This document shows, one piece after another, positions 22,876 to 33,936 of a stretch of DNA of 64,000 bases. The notes below the pieces were generated by a model that had not been told where the DNA came from, did not search any database, and was given only the letters and a program-made list of their open reading frames with translations. The DNA comes from Mastigamoeba balamuthi (lineage: Eukaryota > Evosea > Mastigamoebida > Mastigamoebidae): positions 507,779-571,778 of the forward strand of contig CACRSC010000015.1 in the NCBI GenBank assembly GCA_902651635.1, in the 5' to 3' direction. Position numbers and translations under genes: made by a program. Positions within the stretch are counted from its first letter, which is position 1; each line of letters opens with the position of its first letter.

Positions 22876-23983
22876 ATGGCGGCACACAAGGACTGTGTTG
22901 CCCTCGATGCAATCCGCCCGACTGCGCTGAAGGAGGGCTACATATTCAAGGAGAGCAGTCGCAAGCACAACACGTTCAAGAGGCGCTTTGTGGTCCTGAC
23001 CGACAGTTCGAGCCCTCAGTCCCACCCGCCCCACTCCGCACCCGACTCACACGGCACACCCCCCCTCCCCGGCAGGCGGCCTGTTCATGTGGATCAGCGC
23101 CTCTGGGCTGGTGTTCAAGGGCGCTAGCCCTCTGGGGCCCGGCTCGGACCTCGTCCTCGACCCCGCGAGGCCTCTGGTCTTCTCAGTCAAGTGCACCTCT
23201 CGTTCCCACAGGGAAAAAACCGACACTCAGCTCACGGGCCGTTGCGCTGCACTGCAGGGCCGCGGCCACGGCGGACCAGAAGCGCTCGCCGCACTTCGCC
23301 AAGGGGGACGGGAAGACTTTCTGTGAGAATTTCAATTCCTCCGCTGTGGGGAGGGGGGCTCTGACTCATCATGACTCGGCGGTGGCGCAGGCTTCCGGGA
23401 CGAGACTGCCGAAGGGGCCAGTGCGTGGGCCAAGGCCCTGCGTAAGGCGCTGCACATTCCCGAGCCGGCCGCGCCCGCGGCCTCGGAGCCCGCTCCCGTC
23501 GAGCAGAAGCCCCGGCGTCCCGCTGTCAGGCGCTCCGTGTCCTCTCTGGGTATCGGGGCCAAGGGGACACGTCCGCTGCCTCAAGCGGGGCCCAGGGGGG
23601 CCAAGGCCCGCCCCAGGGAGGAGGGCACCGCGGAGCCGCCCAAGTCGCCCGCGGTAAGGCCGTCGGTCCCGCTGAGCAAGTCGACCGAGAACATCGCGAC
23701 GACGCTGGGGTCCTCGGCGCTGGACTTGGCCTCGACCGTGGGCCCCGACCCGTGGGACGGCAGCGACTGCGACTCGCCGCCGCCCCTGCGGAAAGTCCCG
23801 AACCCCCACAAGCCCGCTGCGCCTGCTGCGCCTGCCGCCTGTGCGCAGACGGAGCCTCAGCCTGAGCTGCTGCCGCCTGCGGATCCGACCAGGTCGCCGC
23901 GCGTGAAGCCTGCGAGACCACCCCCTCCGCCCCCGGCAGCTGCTCGGGCACTGCCCGTCCAGCAACGCGAGGGCGCTCTGTAG
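22876..23983 (+). CDS. PH-domain protein with proline-rich tail
   Basis: Four exons (22876-23005, 23076-23190, 23258-23322, 23391-23983; introns 70, 67 and 68 nt) give 300 residues. Residues about 16-120 form a pleckstrin homology domain: KEGYIFKESSRKHNTFKRRF, GLFMWISASG, KTFCFRDETAEG and the closing helix SAWAKALRKAL, assembled only when the introns are removed. The remaining 180 residues are Pro/Ala/Ser-rich and end with KPARPPPPPP, a likely SH3-binding site. PH domains bind phosphoinositides or proteins at membranes; with the Pro-rich tail this is probably a small adaptor. It could serve SH3 proteins such as the fusion protein at 52-56 kb, which is a guess. Confidence 0.75.
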
Positions 23984-24426
23984 GCGGCGACGTCTCGCCT
24001 GTGCGTTGTATTTCTGTGGCGGTTGTGTTCGTTTGCGATTCTAGAAGTCCAGATGCGCGAGCAGTGCTATTGCCTACACCTCCTTCCCTCCGGCTCTCTG
24101 CCGTTGGCACGGAAATCCGGCCTCCGTCTCTGGTGGCAGTATCGTGGGGGTCGTGTGGGGAGAGAAGTGGCGAGGGGCGACCACAGTGTCAGGGGATGTT
24201 TGACCATCTCCGCCCTCTTGTGGCATTGTCCTTTTCGCCGAAACGGGCGATGGCATAACCGTGTTGATGCCGTGTGTGGTTCCACCACGAAAGCACATCA
24301 CCTCAAACAGGAGGGAAGATATTCCTCGAGAAATCTGATTTCGAGGAGCAGAGCCTGTGTGGGGACTGTCGAAGTAAGCTAAGGTGCACTGCAGTGAAGC
24401 TGACCGCTTCCGAGCGCCCCGCAGCC
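23984..24426. promoter_or_regulatory. Intergenic region with GATATTCC element
   Basis: About 440 nt. GGAAGATATTCC and AAATCTGATTTCG at 24315-24345, about 90 nt upstream of the next start, are the probable promoter element. Nothing else recognised. Confidence 0.4.
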
Positions 24427-27095
24427 ATGGAGAGCAAAGGGCGCAGGGCTGATGCCCTCACCAACATCATGCTCGCTGTACGCCTGCGCGCGCACTCCCC
24501 GCTGTTGTTCCCCCCCCCTGCGAGGGAAAAAATAAGTTCTACAAAAGGTGCACCGGGTTTAGGTGACCTCACCCTGTCGGATGCAGCTGAACGTCCGCTC
24601 TCCAGTCGGGTCCCGCCGCCCGCACGGCAGCACTAAGCGCGTCAGCCCCGAAATGCGTCGCGAGATCAGCTAAAACGCGGTGTTAGCGCCGTTTTGTCGG
24701 CCATCAACTGAACAACGATACATCCCCCCGCACCGTTTATTGACGGATAATGCACCGCGCTCGCAGGTGATGCAGGACACGACGCTGTTCGTGGAGGTCT
24801 CCAAGGCGGCCCAGAGGTACCAGGCGGCCCTGGCCACCTGTTCTGTCGCCGCCCGCAACTTCTCCGTCGCCGTCCTGCGCCTCCAGACCGTCTGCGGCGG
24901 CGATATCGGTGCGCAGCGGCCCTCCCGGGGACAAAACCCGCACCCCTCGCCCTCAGACCCGCTTGCCGCGAGGTGAAATCCGGCGGTCTGGAGGCTGCCT
25001 GCTTAATAGTTGCAGCAGAGTCCGTTGCTTGCAGTGTTGCCATGCAATTCTCACTGCATTGCCTGATTACGACGAAGCTGCAGGACTGAAGGAGATGGGC
25101 CACCAGGTCGTCAAGGGCGAGCAGCTCTTCACGGACACCGCGGCTGTCATGGAGCGCTCGGCCGAGGCGATCAAATCGCGCGCCGACAGCGACCGCACGG
25201 CCGCCGCTGCGCTCGAGCGCCAGGCGCGCAAGGAGCGCGACAAGTGCGAGTCGGCGATCGCTGTCGCCGAGAAGGCCGTCGCCCGCGTGGCCAAGCAGCA
25301 GCCCGACGCGCTCTCGACGGCCATGCGCGAGCTCGAGGCCGCGTCGCGCGACGACGAGCGCACGCGGCTGGCGCGCATGCGCGACGCGCTCGAGATGTAC
25401 CGGGCCAAGTTCGCGGACCTCGCGTCGAGCCTGCTGGAGCCCATCGCCGTCATGGCGGAGCGCGGGGCGGCGCTGGCGGACTCGCGCGAGATCATCGCGA
25501 AGCTCGGCAGGTTCGCCGCGCACCCGCCGGAGCTGCCGGTCGACGACCTGGAGCTGCTGGGGGCCGCGGAGCGGTCGATCGCGGGGGACGCGCTGTCGCG
25601 GCAGGGGTTCGGGCCGTCGCACGGACACGGGCACCCTGCGGGGTCGCAGGCCGCGTCGAGCAGCGGGAGCGGCTCGAGCGGCAAGTCCTCGGAGGGGCCC
25701 GGGCCGCGCAGCCCGAGGACGACACCGCAGGAGCCCCTGGGCGTTAGCCCGCCGACGTACAGCGTCCTGCAGCCCCAGCCGCAGCGCCGTGTTGTCGTTG
25801 GAGCAGTCGGAGTAGTGCAGCAGCCGCAGCAACAGCAGCAGCAGCAGCAGCAGCAGCTCCTACAGCAACAGCAGCAACAACAGCTCTTGCAGCAACAGCA
25901 GCAGCAGCAGCAGGGCTCGCTGACGAGGAAAGCGGCGACACAGCAGGAGATTGCCCAGTGGCAGCAGCAGCAGCAGCTCCAGCAGCAGGTGCTCGCGCAG
26001 CAGCAATACGCGCTGCTCCAGCAGCACAACTACCTCATGCAGCAGCAGTACGTCATGCAGTACGCTCTGCAGCAGCAGCAACTCCAGCAGCAAGCGCAGC
26101 AGCAGCAGCAAGGGCAGCAGGCCCAGCAGCAACAGCCAGTCGCGGGACAGCAGGGTCAGGTGTACTTCCAGCAGATGTATCCAGCTGAAATGCTCGGTGT
26201 CTACCAAGTACACCCACAGGTCCTCTCGCCCCAGAACTCGCGCGCCGTCACGGCCAGCCAGTCGACACCCATCGACATCCCTGCCAGCCCACGCAGCGCC
26301 TCGAGCTCCCAGTCCCTGCCGGCCACCCCGGCTGAGTCCCCGAGCCCGCGGATCGCACCCCAGCAGTCGCCCACTCACCAGCGCCACAACGCCGTCGGAG
26401 GTGCTGCGGAGCTCCTGTCGGGCTCGGCTCCTGCTGCGGCGCCGCCCGCTGCTGTCGCTGCGCTTCAGAAGAGCGCCTGCATACAGCGGTCGGAGTCTGG
26501 CCCCCCGGGCCCCCCGGCGGTGCCCTGCCCTGCCCAGCCGATCAAGAAGAGCGATTCGGGCCCGATCGCGGGGACGCCAGCCGCGTCCTCCGCTCCTGCC
26601 GTGCCACCCGCGCGGCGCCCGAATGGCTACCTCCGCCCGCCTCCTCCGCCGCACCACGACGACAACGTTCCGAGCCACACGGCCGTCGCTGCTCCAAGCC
26701 ACGCAGCTGGCGCCGCCTTCCGTCCCGCAGCACCTTCCCGGCCAAGGTCCCCCGGAGCGATGTCCGACAGGCCCAGGTCGCCGTTGCTTGGCGAGGCGAG
26801 GGTCGAGCAGAGGCACTTCCTCCCAGAGAGACCAGCGGCGTCTCCAATGAACGTGCGGCGGCCCCCGGTGCCTCCGCCGCCGCGCACCGCAGGGCAAGTG
26901 GCGCCCCCGCAGAGAGGAGAGCAATCCCCTAAGTCGTCGTCGCCGTCGTCGTTGCCGCCGCACAGAAGGCCGCCACCGCTGCCGCCGAGCAGGGTTCAGC
27001 AGGCGGCGGCAGCTGTGCTGCAGAAGAGGGCCAACACGGCGCTGGCGGAGGTCGGCAACAGGCCTCCGCTGCTGGAGGAGCTGGACGCTAAGTAG
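24427..27095 (+). CDS. BAR-like helical protein with polyglutamine and proline-rich regions
   Basis: Three exons (24427-24477, 24767-24908, 25084-27095; introns 289 and 175 nt, the longest pair here) give 734 residues. Residues about 20-220 are almost wholly helical with heptad-like charge patterns (AAAALERQARKERDKCESAIAVAEKA and LARMRDALEMYRAKFADL), which suggests an F-BAR/I-BAR-type or other BAR dimer. From about 305 to 420 the protein is glutamine-rich with long CAG-coded runs broken by Leu, Ala and Tyr. The last 300 residues are Ser/Pro-rich with many PPP motifs. If exon 1 is wrong, the ATG at 24770 is the next possible start. Inferred: a membrane-curvature and actin adaptor. Confidence 0.65.
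25817..26150 (+). repeat. CAG-rich polyglutamine tract
   Basis: Interrupted CAG/CAA runs coding for glutamine. The longest uninterrupted runs are about 10 codons, separated by Leu, Gly-Ser-Leu, Ala and Tyr codons. Confidence 0.9.
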
Positions 27096-27532
27096 TAGTA
27101 TGTGTGGGTTGTACACTACGCGGTCTGCCCGCTTAGTAGTTGTTTGTCTGTTGTGTTCGTGCTGATACATACGATCAATCGCAGTCTCTCGTTTTATCGC
27201 ACACAACTTCAACGCCACCGCTACCAGCTGCTCCTGTCTGCTCCGGTGAGCGTGTGTTTTGTTCGACGTCAGGATTTTCTCTGGCAGATACCCGCTCCAG
27301 ACATCCTTTTCCCCTTTCTCGTGGTGCGGCGAACGCTGAATCATGTCAATGGCCTCCGCTACGGTAGTTCCAACGCCATGCGACCGCAGAGCACAGCAAC
27401 CACAGTGGTACGACCGCGCCCTCTGCAATCCCCACGGATGACGCAATCCCCAACACACACCGCAACCGACTTCTGAAACAAAACAAACCGACTGCGCGGT
27501 GCAGTGCTCAGTGTCGCCGCCGCCTGGACGCC
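27096..27532. other. Intergenic region
   Basis: About 440 nt between two plus-strand genes. T-rich start, probably the 3' UTR of the BAR-like gene; no gene or RNA recognised. A canonical GATATTTC element was not seen here. Confidence 0.4.
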
Positions 27533-28892
27533 ATGCGGCAGCAGAGCCCAGCGGTGGCTGCGCTGTGGGAGGAAGCCTGGTCGCTCTCGGGTCTGCGCTG
27601 CTACGGCGCTTGCCTCTGCCCCGACTTCTGTGCCGCCCACTGCGTGCCGCTGCCCGTGTGCACCTCAACGGCCGTCGGTATGCAGCTGGCAACGTTCCCC
27701 TTCCGATCGCTCATCGCCCTCCTGTGTCGTCGGACCAGAGGGCCAGCATGACGTCCTGGTGCTGCGGAGCAAGTGGGAGAGGCTCGGGAATCCCTCTGTG
27801 TGCTCCGTCTCGCCCCGGGCGCTCGGCAGCGGCGAGTGTGATGGCTCCGAGTGCACCGTGCGGCTGCAGGCGCTGGCGAGGATGGACTGGGTGATCAAGG
27901 ACGCCAGGGCGAGTGTAGCGGTCCGTGCTCTGATCTCGCAGACGGCGCAGGGCAGCTGCAACGGGGTCTGCCAGACACCGTTCCTGTGCAAGACGCACGT
28001 GTGCCCTGCGGTGAGGCTCTGCAAGGACGGGGTCGCGAAGAAGAGCACCACGTTTGTCTGCCGGGAGCCGCACAGCAGGGCTGCGAGCGGGAGGTACCAC
28101 GAGCAGTTTGCCTTCTACTGCAACGCACAGTGCTGTGCCCCTGGGAAGTGGTTCTCGAGGGAGGACACACACCGCCAGAAGCAGAAGGCACGCGGATACC
28201 AGTGCGGCCAGCAAGTGCTCTCAGCGTCTCAGCAAGACAATGTGTCGCCCAATGGAGCAGGCGAGAACTCATGCGTTGGCCTGTGTATGCAAAGGGCAGA
28301 TTATGGCTCGGTTGTCCAGGAGCACACGGAGGCTCGAGCCAAGTGCCACAGAGAGCGCGCTAGCGGCAACCGAGGGAGAGCCCCGAGTGACAGGCTGTTC
28401 CTGTGTGCGACAGCAGCACTCTGCATGTTGCTCTGTGGTGCCGTTGCTGCGGTGGTGGCAGTCGCAGTGTGCAATCGCTGTCATCGTGAAACAGACACCG
28501 TTGTGGATGCAGAGAAGGCGTACAGCCATCCAGATTGGCAGGGATACGGCACTACTCCATTGGAACGCAAACCGTGTCCCAGGAGTCCGCGGTCACTGTG
28601 CTTCACCGACGACACTCGAACGCTTCAATGTGTTTCCTGCAGCGAGAACCTCAACTCGCCAGACTCGTGGAACTGCGTGGGGAGATCAGAGAAGAACGAG
28701 ACAATTGCATTGTTCTACAACACAACAGGTGGCCGGTTCTGGATCTCTGTCTCACGGCCCACATATCGCCCAAAGTGCTGGGGCTGCATCGAAACGGATA
28801 TTGTGAATGGCACGACGCCTCTCGGGGGCGAGCCGGTTATCGTGGGTGGTCCAACTGCTGATCTGCGGCAATGGACATTCCTCTTCCACTAA
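27533..28892 (+). CDS. Cys-rich membrane protein of unknown function
   Basis: Two exons (27533-27677, 27739-28892; intron 61 nt) give 432 residues. It is rich in cysteine across its length, with pairs such as CNGVCQTPFLCKTHVC and CNAQCC. One strong membrane segment lies at about residues 270-295 (LFLCATAALCMLLC followed by Ala/Val). The part after it has N-glycosylation-like sites (NET, NTT, NGT) and further Cys, so topology is unclear. No family recognised and no obvious cleavable signal peptide. It converges on the secreted LamG protein, with 41 nt between stops. Confidence 0.55.
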
Positions 28893-28933
28893 TTACAACT
28901 TAAAACAACTGCTTGTGCCTTATTCGACTTGGC

Positions 28934-30721
28934 CTAAGTACGTTGTATGGTAACAGGCATTGCGTCCATCCCGGGGTTCAGGGGAATGCAGGGCGTAACA
29001 GCACTCCGGTCGTGGTCGTAGAACCCCTCGGAGCACTCGACGCAGGGTCCACGATTGCCCTTCGGCGTGTAAGTGCCAATTGGGCATTTCGTGCATGGCG
29101 TGCGGGTGTCGTTGTCTTCGTCGGTCCAGCCCCTGTGGCATTGGATATCGCACTGTTGTCCCATGTCCAGGCACTGCTGTGTCCGAGAACACCATGCACA
29201 ACTCTGTGAGCCTGCGCACTGTGTGCGTTCTTTGAAGTCGCTGCACGGGGCACGACGTGAAGAGCACGAGTAGCCATACAAAGCAGCGACTTCTGTGGTC
29301 GATAGAGCAGTGCCATAAAACAGCAGATCTGCAACGTTTCCTCCAAAGCCGACACCCTCACTTCCTTGGCCTTGTGCCAGATGTAGCATTTGTATAGCAG
29401 GATCCACGAGAACAGACGCTGCGGTGACAGCAGAAACCTTGCGACCGTTGACGTAAGACAGCAGTGACATGGTGTCACTCGAGTATACTGCAGCCAGATG
29501 TGTCCACTGGGCCGTAGTCAGGCTGGGCATGTATAGATTCTCCCTGCCCCAGAACGACAGCTGTGTCCTGTCTGCATGGATAATCCACGCGGGTGTTCCA
29601 GAGAACTCAGGCCTGCCGACTGACATTAGCCACGTGCGACTCCCTTGCGTGGCGGGCCTCGATGGGCGCACCCACATCGACGCAGTCCAGCTAGAGCTCA
29701 CGTTCACAGGCATTCCCGAATATGCCCCTCCAGTACCAGAGCTGATGAATAGCGCAGACCCATTGGATAGTGTTGCCATCTCTGCCTTGTTTGCGTAGAC
29801 CGGCTTCATCGGCACGTTGCCCACGACATCGTTCCATGTTGAATTGAAGGGCCAATTTCTAACTGGATCCGGCAGCGCGATGCGTGGTACAGATGCGCCG
29901 CACAGCGGACAGCCCCCTGGGGAGGCGCATGAATAACCACACCAGCTGCATCCCGATTTCACGCAAGTGCTCTGAGCGGTTATTGCCGAGCACACAGGGC
30001 ATGGCCCAGAAGAGTCTGCGCAGAAGGCAGCACTGTAGTTCGCCCAGTTGCAAGCAACGGATATGTCGTTTGCAGCTCTGCTGTACACGCGAATGTCGTC
30101 GACACGCCCGTCGAACAGGATATCTTGCGCGATGACCAGCGGCATCTGGTTTTTGTCGAGTTTGATTCCGCCGAGCACAACGCCCACCGGGACGCCGTCG
30201 ACCCACACGTACAGACGGTCCCGGTCGAATGACACCGCGACAAGGGACCAGCGGTCGACGCGGGCCCAGTCCGATAGGTGCAGGGTCTCCGCCGAGGTGA
30301 GAGCGACATCGAGAGCGCCGTGTCGGTCGAGCGAGACTTCGATGCTTGCGCTTGCACCCTGTGGGCCGTGAGCAGGGGCGCAGTATTCTAAGAAAGGTGG
30401 GCTCACCTGGCCCAGCGCCCACATGCCCGCTCGGTCCGCAGGGAGCGCGGAGGGGCGGACCCACATCGACACGGCGAACGAGATGCTGTTGTGGAGGCTG
30501 GTCGGCACGGCGAAAGAGTGGCCGGGGTCCACACGGAGGCAGCCGTCGCGCCCATGAGAGTCCAAGGCGGCCGAGTCCTCGGGCGAGACGCTGAAGTTCG
30601 TGATGCTGTCACGCAGCTGCGAGGGGCCGAACGCGTAGTGATTCGCCAAGGAGTCCTCGAAGCACCCGAGCGCCCGAACACCGCCGAGAGCGAGGGAGAG
30701 GAGCACAACGAGCGCGCTCAT
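28934..30721 (-). CDS. Secreted LamG/PSI-repeat protein
   Basis: A single exon of 595 residues. Signal peptide at 1-18 (MSALVVLLSLALGGVRA). Order of parts: a LamG/concanavalin-like jelly-roll (about 25-230) with the typical DDIRVYSRA ending; a PSI-like Cys module (CPVCSAITAQSTCVKSGCSWC); a second LamG domain (about 290-490) with VADLLFYGTALS; a second PSI-like module (CSDFKERTQCAGSQSCAWC); and an ephrin-receptor-like Cys module (CTKCPIGTYTPKG, CVECSEGFY). No C-terminal membrane anchor. Such proteins are extracellular or surface-associated and bind glycans or other proteins. Ligand unknown. The upstream gap to the next gene is rich in GATAT elements. Confidence 0.8.
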   Translation of the reverse strand: MSALVVLLSLALGGVRALGCFEDSLANHYAFGPSQLRDSITNFSVSPEDSAALDSHGRDGCLRVDPGHSFAVPTSLHNSISFAVSMWVRPSALPADRAGMWALGQVSPPFLEYCAPAHGPQGASASIEVSLDRHGALDVALTSAETLHLSDWARVDRWSLVAVSFDRDRLYVWVDGVPVGVVLGGIKLDKNQMPLVIAQDILFDGRVDDIRVYSRAANDISVACNWANYSAAFCADSSGPCPVCSAITAQSTCVKSGCSWCGYSCASPGGCPLCGASVPRIALPDPVRNWPFNSTWNDVVGNVPMKPVYANKAEMATLSNGSALFISSGTGGAYSGMPVNVSSSWTASMWVRPSRPATQGSRTWLMSVGRPEFSGTPAWIIHADRTQLSFWGRENLYMPSLTTAQWTHLAAVYSSDTMSLLSYVNGRKVSAVTAASVLVDPAIQMLHLAQGQGSEGVGFGGNVADLLFYGTALSTTEVAALYGYSCSSRRAPCSDFKERTQCAGSQSCAWCSRTQQCLDMGQQCDIQCHRGWTDEDNDTRTPCTKCPIGTYTPKGNRGPCVECSEGFYDHDRSAVTPCIPLNPGMDAMPVTIQRT

Positions 30722-30784
30722 GTTCGTCCAGTTTTCCTGCAAAAGTGAGGTGTCGAACTAGCGTCATTCACAGCCTCATTCGGA

Positions 30785-30940
30785 CAGATCTCCGATGATA
30801 TCTCCTGATATTGGCCGTGGAGCGTGGTGCCATCCGGAACGTCGTCCTCTTTCGAACGCCGGTTGTCCTCCGCTAGTATATCTAGCTCCCCTTGGCCGAA
30901 TCCACTTCCAAGAATGAGATATTCAGTGGAAGATATCTTC
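30785..30940. promoter_or_regulatory. Cluster of GATAT elements in a divergent promoter
   Basis: Between the LamG gene (minus) and the next plus-strand gene lie GATGATATCTCC, CTGATATTGG, AGTATATCTAG, GAGATATTC and GAAGATATCTTC, in about 155 nt. It is the densest cluster of this motif in the window. Confidence 0.5.
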
Positions 30941-31016
30941 TCCACGCAATAAACGACACGTGAGACCATAAACACCGCTCTTCTTGTGCCGCGTCCAAGA
31001 CAGCGCATCGCTCAAG

Positions 31017-31839
31017 ATGGCATCCACTACGCCCCGGGGCGCCGGCCCCTGCACCCGCTGCAGCGCGTGGGCCGAGGAGGAGCTCACGGTCGTGGCCGCC
31101 GTGACGGTCTCGGACACGTGCGAGCTGCTCAAGGAGCTCGTCTTCGACCAGTCCTTCGACGGCACCGTCCTCATCCCCTGGGACGACGCCGAGGCCCTCG
31201 ACGCCGAATGGGTACACCTCCGCCTCCCATCCCCCTCCCACCCATTCCTCTCCTCCCCCGCACTGCCACCGCAGAAGTGGGCACCCGCTCAACGAGGAAA
31301 CCCCACCGGCGCCATTCCGGCCGGTTTCCTCCGCTTCTCGGCAGATGGAGAGGAAGCCCACGACCGAGGCTGAGGGCGGGCGTGCGCCGCCGTTCCACCA
31401 CGTGGCGCCCGTGACGATCTCCGTGCGTAACGCAGTGGCCTCCGCGGGCGAAACAAACAGCCCCGCACACAACAACACAACGAAATATGACGCGGGGTGG
31501 CCCACTTTCTCCGTATTCCTCGTCGCAGGTCTCGCTGTACGACCTGCGCTCCGGCGAGCCGGCGGGCGACAAGAGGACGGCCAAGCTGGACACCTTCACG
31601 ATCCCTCCCCCCAAGAGTGCGTGGTCCCCCTTCTGCTGTGCTATAGAGGACGGGGCTGGCAGCACAGGAACCTGACAGCGCGCCGTGCAGACGTCAACAG
31701 GGCGCTGATCGCGGACATGAGGCGCCGGGTGGCAGGACGCGAGGGCTCGACGCGCAAGTGGGTCATCGGGACCGCGGGGCTGCACGCGCTGAGCCTGGCC
31801 TACGACCCCCTGACCCACCACATCTACCCCACCCTGTGA
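31017..31839 (+). CDS. Small protein of unknown function
   Basis: Four exons (31017-31211, 31345-31422, 31529-31616, 31691-31839; introns 133, 106 and 74 nt) give 169 residues. The frame is held through all introns, each of which contains stops or frame changes. Contains a CTRC motif near the start, VTISVSLYDLRSGEP in the middle and a basic helix (ADMRRRVAGREGSTRKW) near the end. No family recognised, no signal or membrane segment. Convergent with the NTF2 gene. Confidence 0.5.
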
Positions 31840-32057
31840 GCCCCTCCATCGGTGGCGGGGGAAGCCCACAGGCAAACACCGCCTCCCCCTCTTCCTCTCT
31901 GGGGAGGTGCGCTGCTCGCTGGAAGGTGGCTCCCCTGCCCCCACGCCTCCACCCCCCTCGGGCCACAAAACGCTGTTGCGCAGTCTGGTGTGAATCGAGA
32001 AGGCTGCTTGTTGTTGATGCAAAAGCTCTGCTGCAAGGGGTCTGTCTCTCAGTGCGT

Positions 32058-32591
32058 CTAGTCGAGGTTGAAGCGGAAGATGTCGTTCTGCACAAAGAAG
32101 CCGCCCTGCGGCAGCCCCTTGAGCAGGAAGACCTGCCCGTACTTGAGCCCGGGCCCGCCGTCGATCTAAAGGCAGCGCTGGGTGAGTGGCCCTGGCCCCC
32201 CGGACCCCCCGGGTCGAGAGGAGGGACGCACCGAGAGCTCGCCCGAGACGAGGACCAGGACGCCGTTCTCGGTCGTGGGCTGGCAGTCGAGCGACTTGAC
32301 GAGGTGCTGCACGCGAGTGTCGGGGCCGATCTTCGAGACGAGCTTCTCGTAGATAGGCTGCGGGCCCATGAACCTCTCGCCCTCGAACGAGAGCATCGAC
32401 GAAGGTTGCTGCGGGTGTGGCGCGCGCAGAGGGGGGGGGGGAGACGGGTTTTGAGCGCCAGAGTTCTGGGACAGGGAATACGATGGCGGGAAACGGACGT
32501 AGAGAGCGGCCAGGTTGGCGCGCTGCGTGTCGAAGGTGGTGTAGTAGTGCTGCACAAAGGCACGGCCGACCTCCTCAAACTGCGGGTTCAT
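32058..32591 (-). CDS. NTF2: Nuclear transport factor 2
   Basis: Three exons (32499-32591, 32232-32408, 32058-32165; introns of about 90 and 66 nt) give 125 residues, the normal length. Matches NTF2 throughout: FEEVGRAFVQHYYTTFDTQR, SMLSFEGERFMG, HQPT-like CQPTTENGVLVLVSGEL and FLLKGLPQGGFFVQNDIFRF. NTF2 forms a homodimer that carries Ran-GDP into the nucleus by binding FxFG nucleoporins. Two GATAT elements lie within 75 nt upstream of the ATG. The second intron ends in a CACTCACC...TTTAG branch-point/acceptor pair. Confidence 0.93.
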
Positions 32592-32640
32592 CTCTTCGCG
32601 CGTTGTTTTTGTTGCAACACACAACCCAACAGAACTTCCA

Positions 32641-32663
32641 CCAGATATTTCTAAATATCTTCC
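32641..32663. promoter_or_regulatory. GATATTTC element upstream of NTF2
   Basis: CCAGATATTTCTAAATATCTTCC begins about 50 nt upstream of the NTF2 start and is a partial inverted repeat (GATATTT/AAATATC). Confidence 0.5.
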
Positions 32664-32776
32664 ATACCTGTCGTCGTGCTAGTGCCACATCGGAACCGTC
32701 TGCGCACACGAACCCACGTGAGTCACACTATTACTTTCGCCGAAGCTTACGCGAACTGCGGTTTTCGGGGAGATGC

Positions 32777-32809
32777 CAGATATTTTGAGATACTTCAGTG
32801 TTATCTGAG
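32777..32809. promoter_or_regulatory. GATAT elements upstream of the RPEL gene
   Basis: CCAGATATTTTGAGATACTTC then GTTATCTGAG, ending about 43 nt before the RPEL gene start. Confidence 0.45.
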
Positions 32810-32851
32810 AAAGCCGTTGTTAGGGGTCGCACACCGCGCCTCGCACTTTGT

Positions 32852-33936
32852 ATGGCGGAGCCCGAGCGCCGCGACGCGTTCGCTCCCCCGGCGGAGACAG
32901 ACCACTCCCGTACGCTCGCCGCCCGTTCCCCCCGCTCGCCCGCCGTATCTGCCCCGCGCCCTGCCCCCGCCCCCCCTACGGCCCACCCGCCAGCCCCAAC
33001 CGCAACAAGTGCACGCCGCTGACACGCTCCCCAAACTGGGCCCCCGGCCCTCGCTGGCGCCGCCGACAACGATGCCCGCCGCGCCAGCATACGAGCTGCG
33101 ACTGCCTCCGAGGAGCCCGCGACCGGACGAGGGCGACGGTGGCACGCCATACCGGACGCCGTCGCCGCAGCGGAGCCCCAAGAGCCCGCGCAGGCCGCTC
33201 GACGAGGACGCGCAGAAGCTGCGCGACAAGCTGAGCCAGGCCATCGAGTCGCGCCCCGCGCGCGACAACCTCGTGGAGCACAACATCCTCAAGGCCGACG
33301 AGAAGCTCGCGCCCGCGCTGCACGCCACCACCGACGCCCTGCGCAAGGCAGGAGACGCCCGCCCCTCCCCAGTCCGCACAGTCTGACTCCCAGGCGCACG
33401 CCATCGCGCCATTCCAGGAGAAGATCGCGCTGGGGCTCGAGCACGCGCTGCAGAGCAGGCCGGGGAGGGGAGAGCTGATCGGGCAGAACATACTCAAGGA
33501 CGGGAAGGTGGCCCCGAGCCTGCAGGCGGCGTCGCAGAACGTGCGGAAGGAGCGCCTGGCGCAGCACCTCGAGCACATGATCGAGGCGAGGCCCGAGCGC
33601 GACGCTGTGCTGCAGCGCACGGCCATACACAAGAACGCGCAGCCCGAGTGCTCCCGCGGGCAGATGATGACGATGCTCGAGCAGAAGATTGACGCGCGTC
33701 CCGCAAAGGACGAGCTCATACGCCAGCACATACTGCCCATCGGCAGCCCCACGCCGGCACAGCGGGCAGCGGCGGCAGCGGCAGCAGCAGAGGCTGGCGC
33801 TGCTGCGTCGCCACTGATAGTGCCAGTGGACATGCCAGACGCAGAGGATACTGCGATGGAGGAGAGCGACGAGGACTACGAGGACGAGATGGCGGTGGCG
33901 CAGGCGTCAGGGGCAGGCGATGCTCAAGAGCAGTGA
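32852..33936 (+). CDS. Four-RPEL-repeat actin-binding protein
   Basis: Three exons (32852-32909, 33088-33380, 33418-33936; introns 178 and 37 nt) give 289 residues. Four RPEL-type repeats: RPARDNL, RPGRGEL, RPERDAV and RPAKDEL, each set in the usual helix-loop-helix (LRDKLSQAIESRPARDNLVE; LEQKIDARPAKDELIRQHIL). The third repeat lacks the final EL and may be weak. A Pro-rich N-terminus and an acidic C-terminus (MEESDEDYEDEM) flank them. RPEL repeats bind monomeric actin in MRTF and Phactr proteins. Neither an SRF-coactivator domain nor a PP1-binding C-terminus is seen, so this is probably a simple G-actin sensor or buffer. The ATG at 33071 is an alternative start. Confidence 0.8.

Noticed and set aside
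25067-26029. Cys-rich open frame opposite the polyglutamine tract.
   Set aside because: Antisense of CAG repeats reads as CTG (Cys/Leu/Ala runs by frame); no start context or domain.
31617-32040. A further gene overlapping the 3' end of the 31-kb orphan.
   Set aside because: The frames seen are antisense or Ser/Arg-rich shadows; the stretch between the convergent stops is short and pyrimidine-rich.
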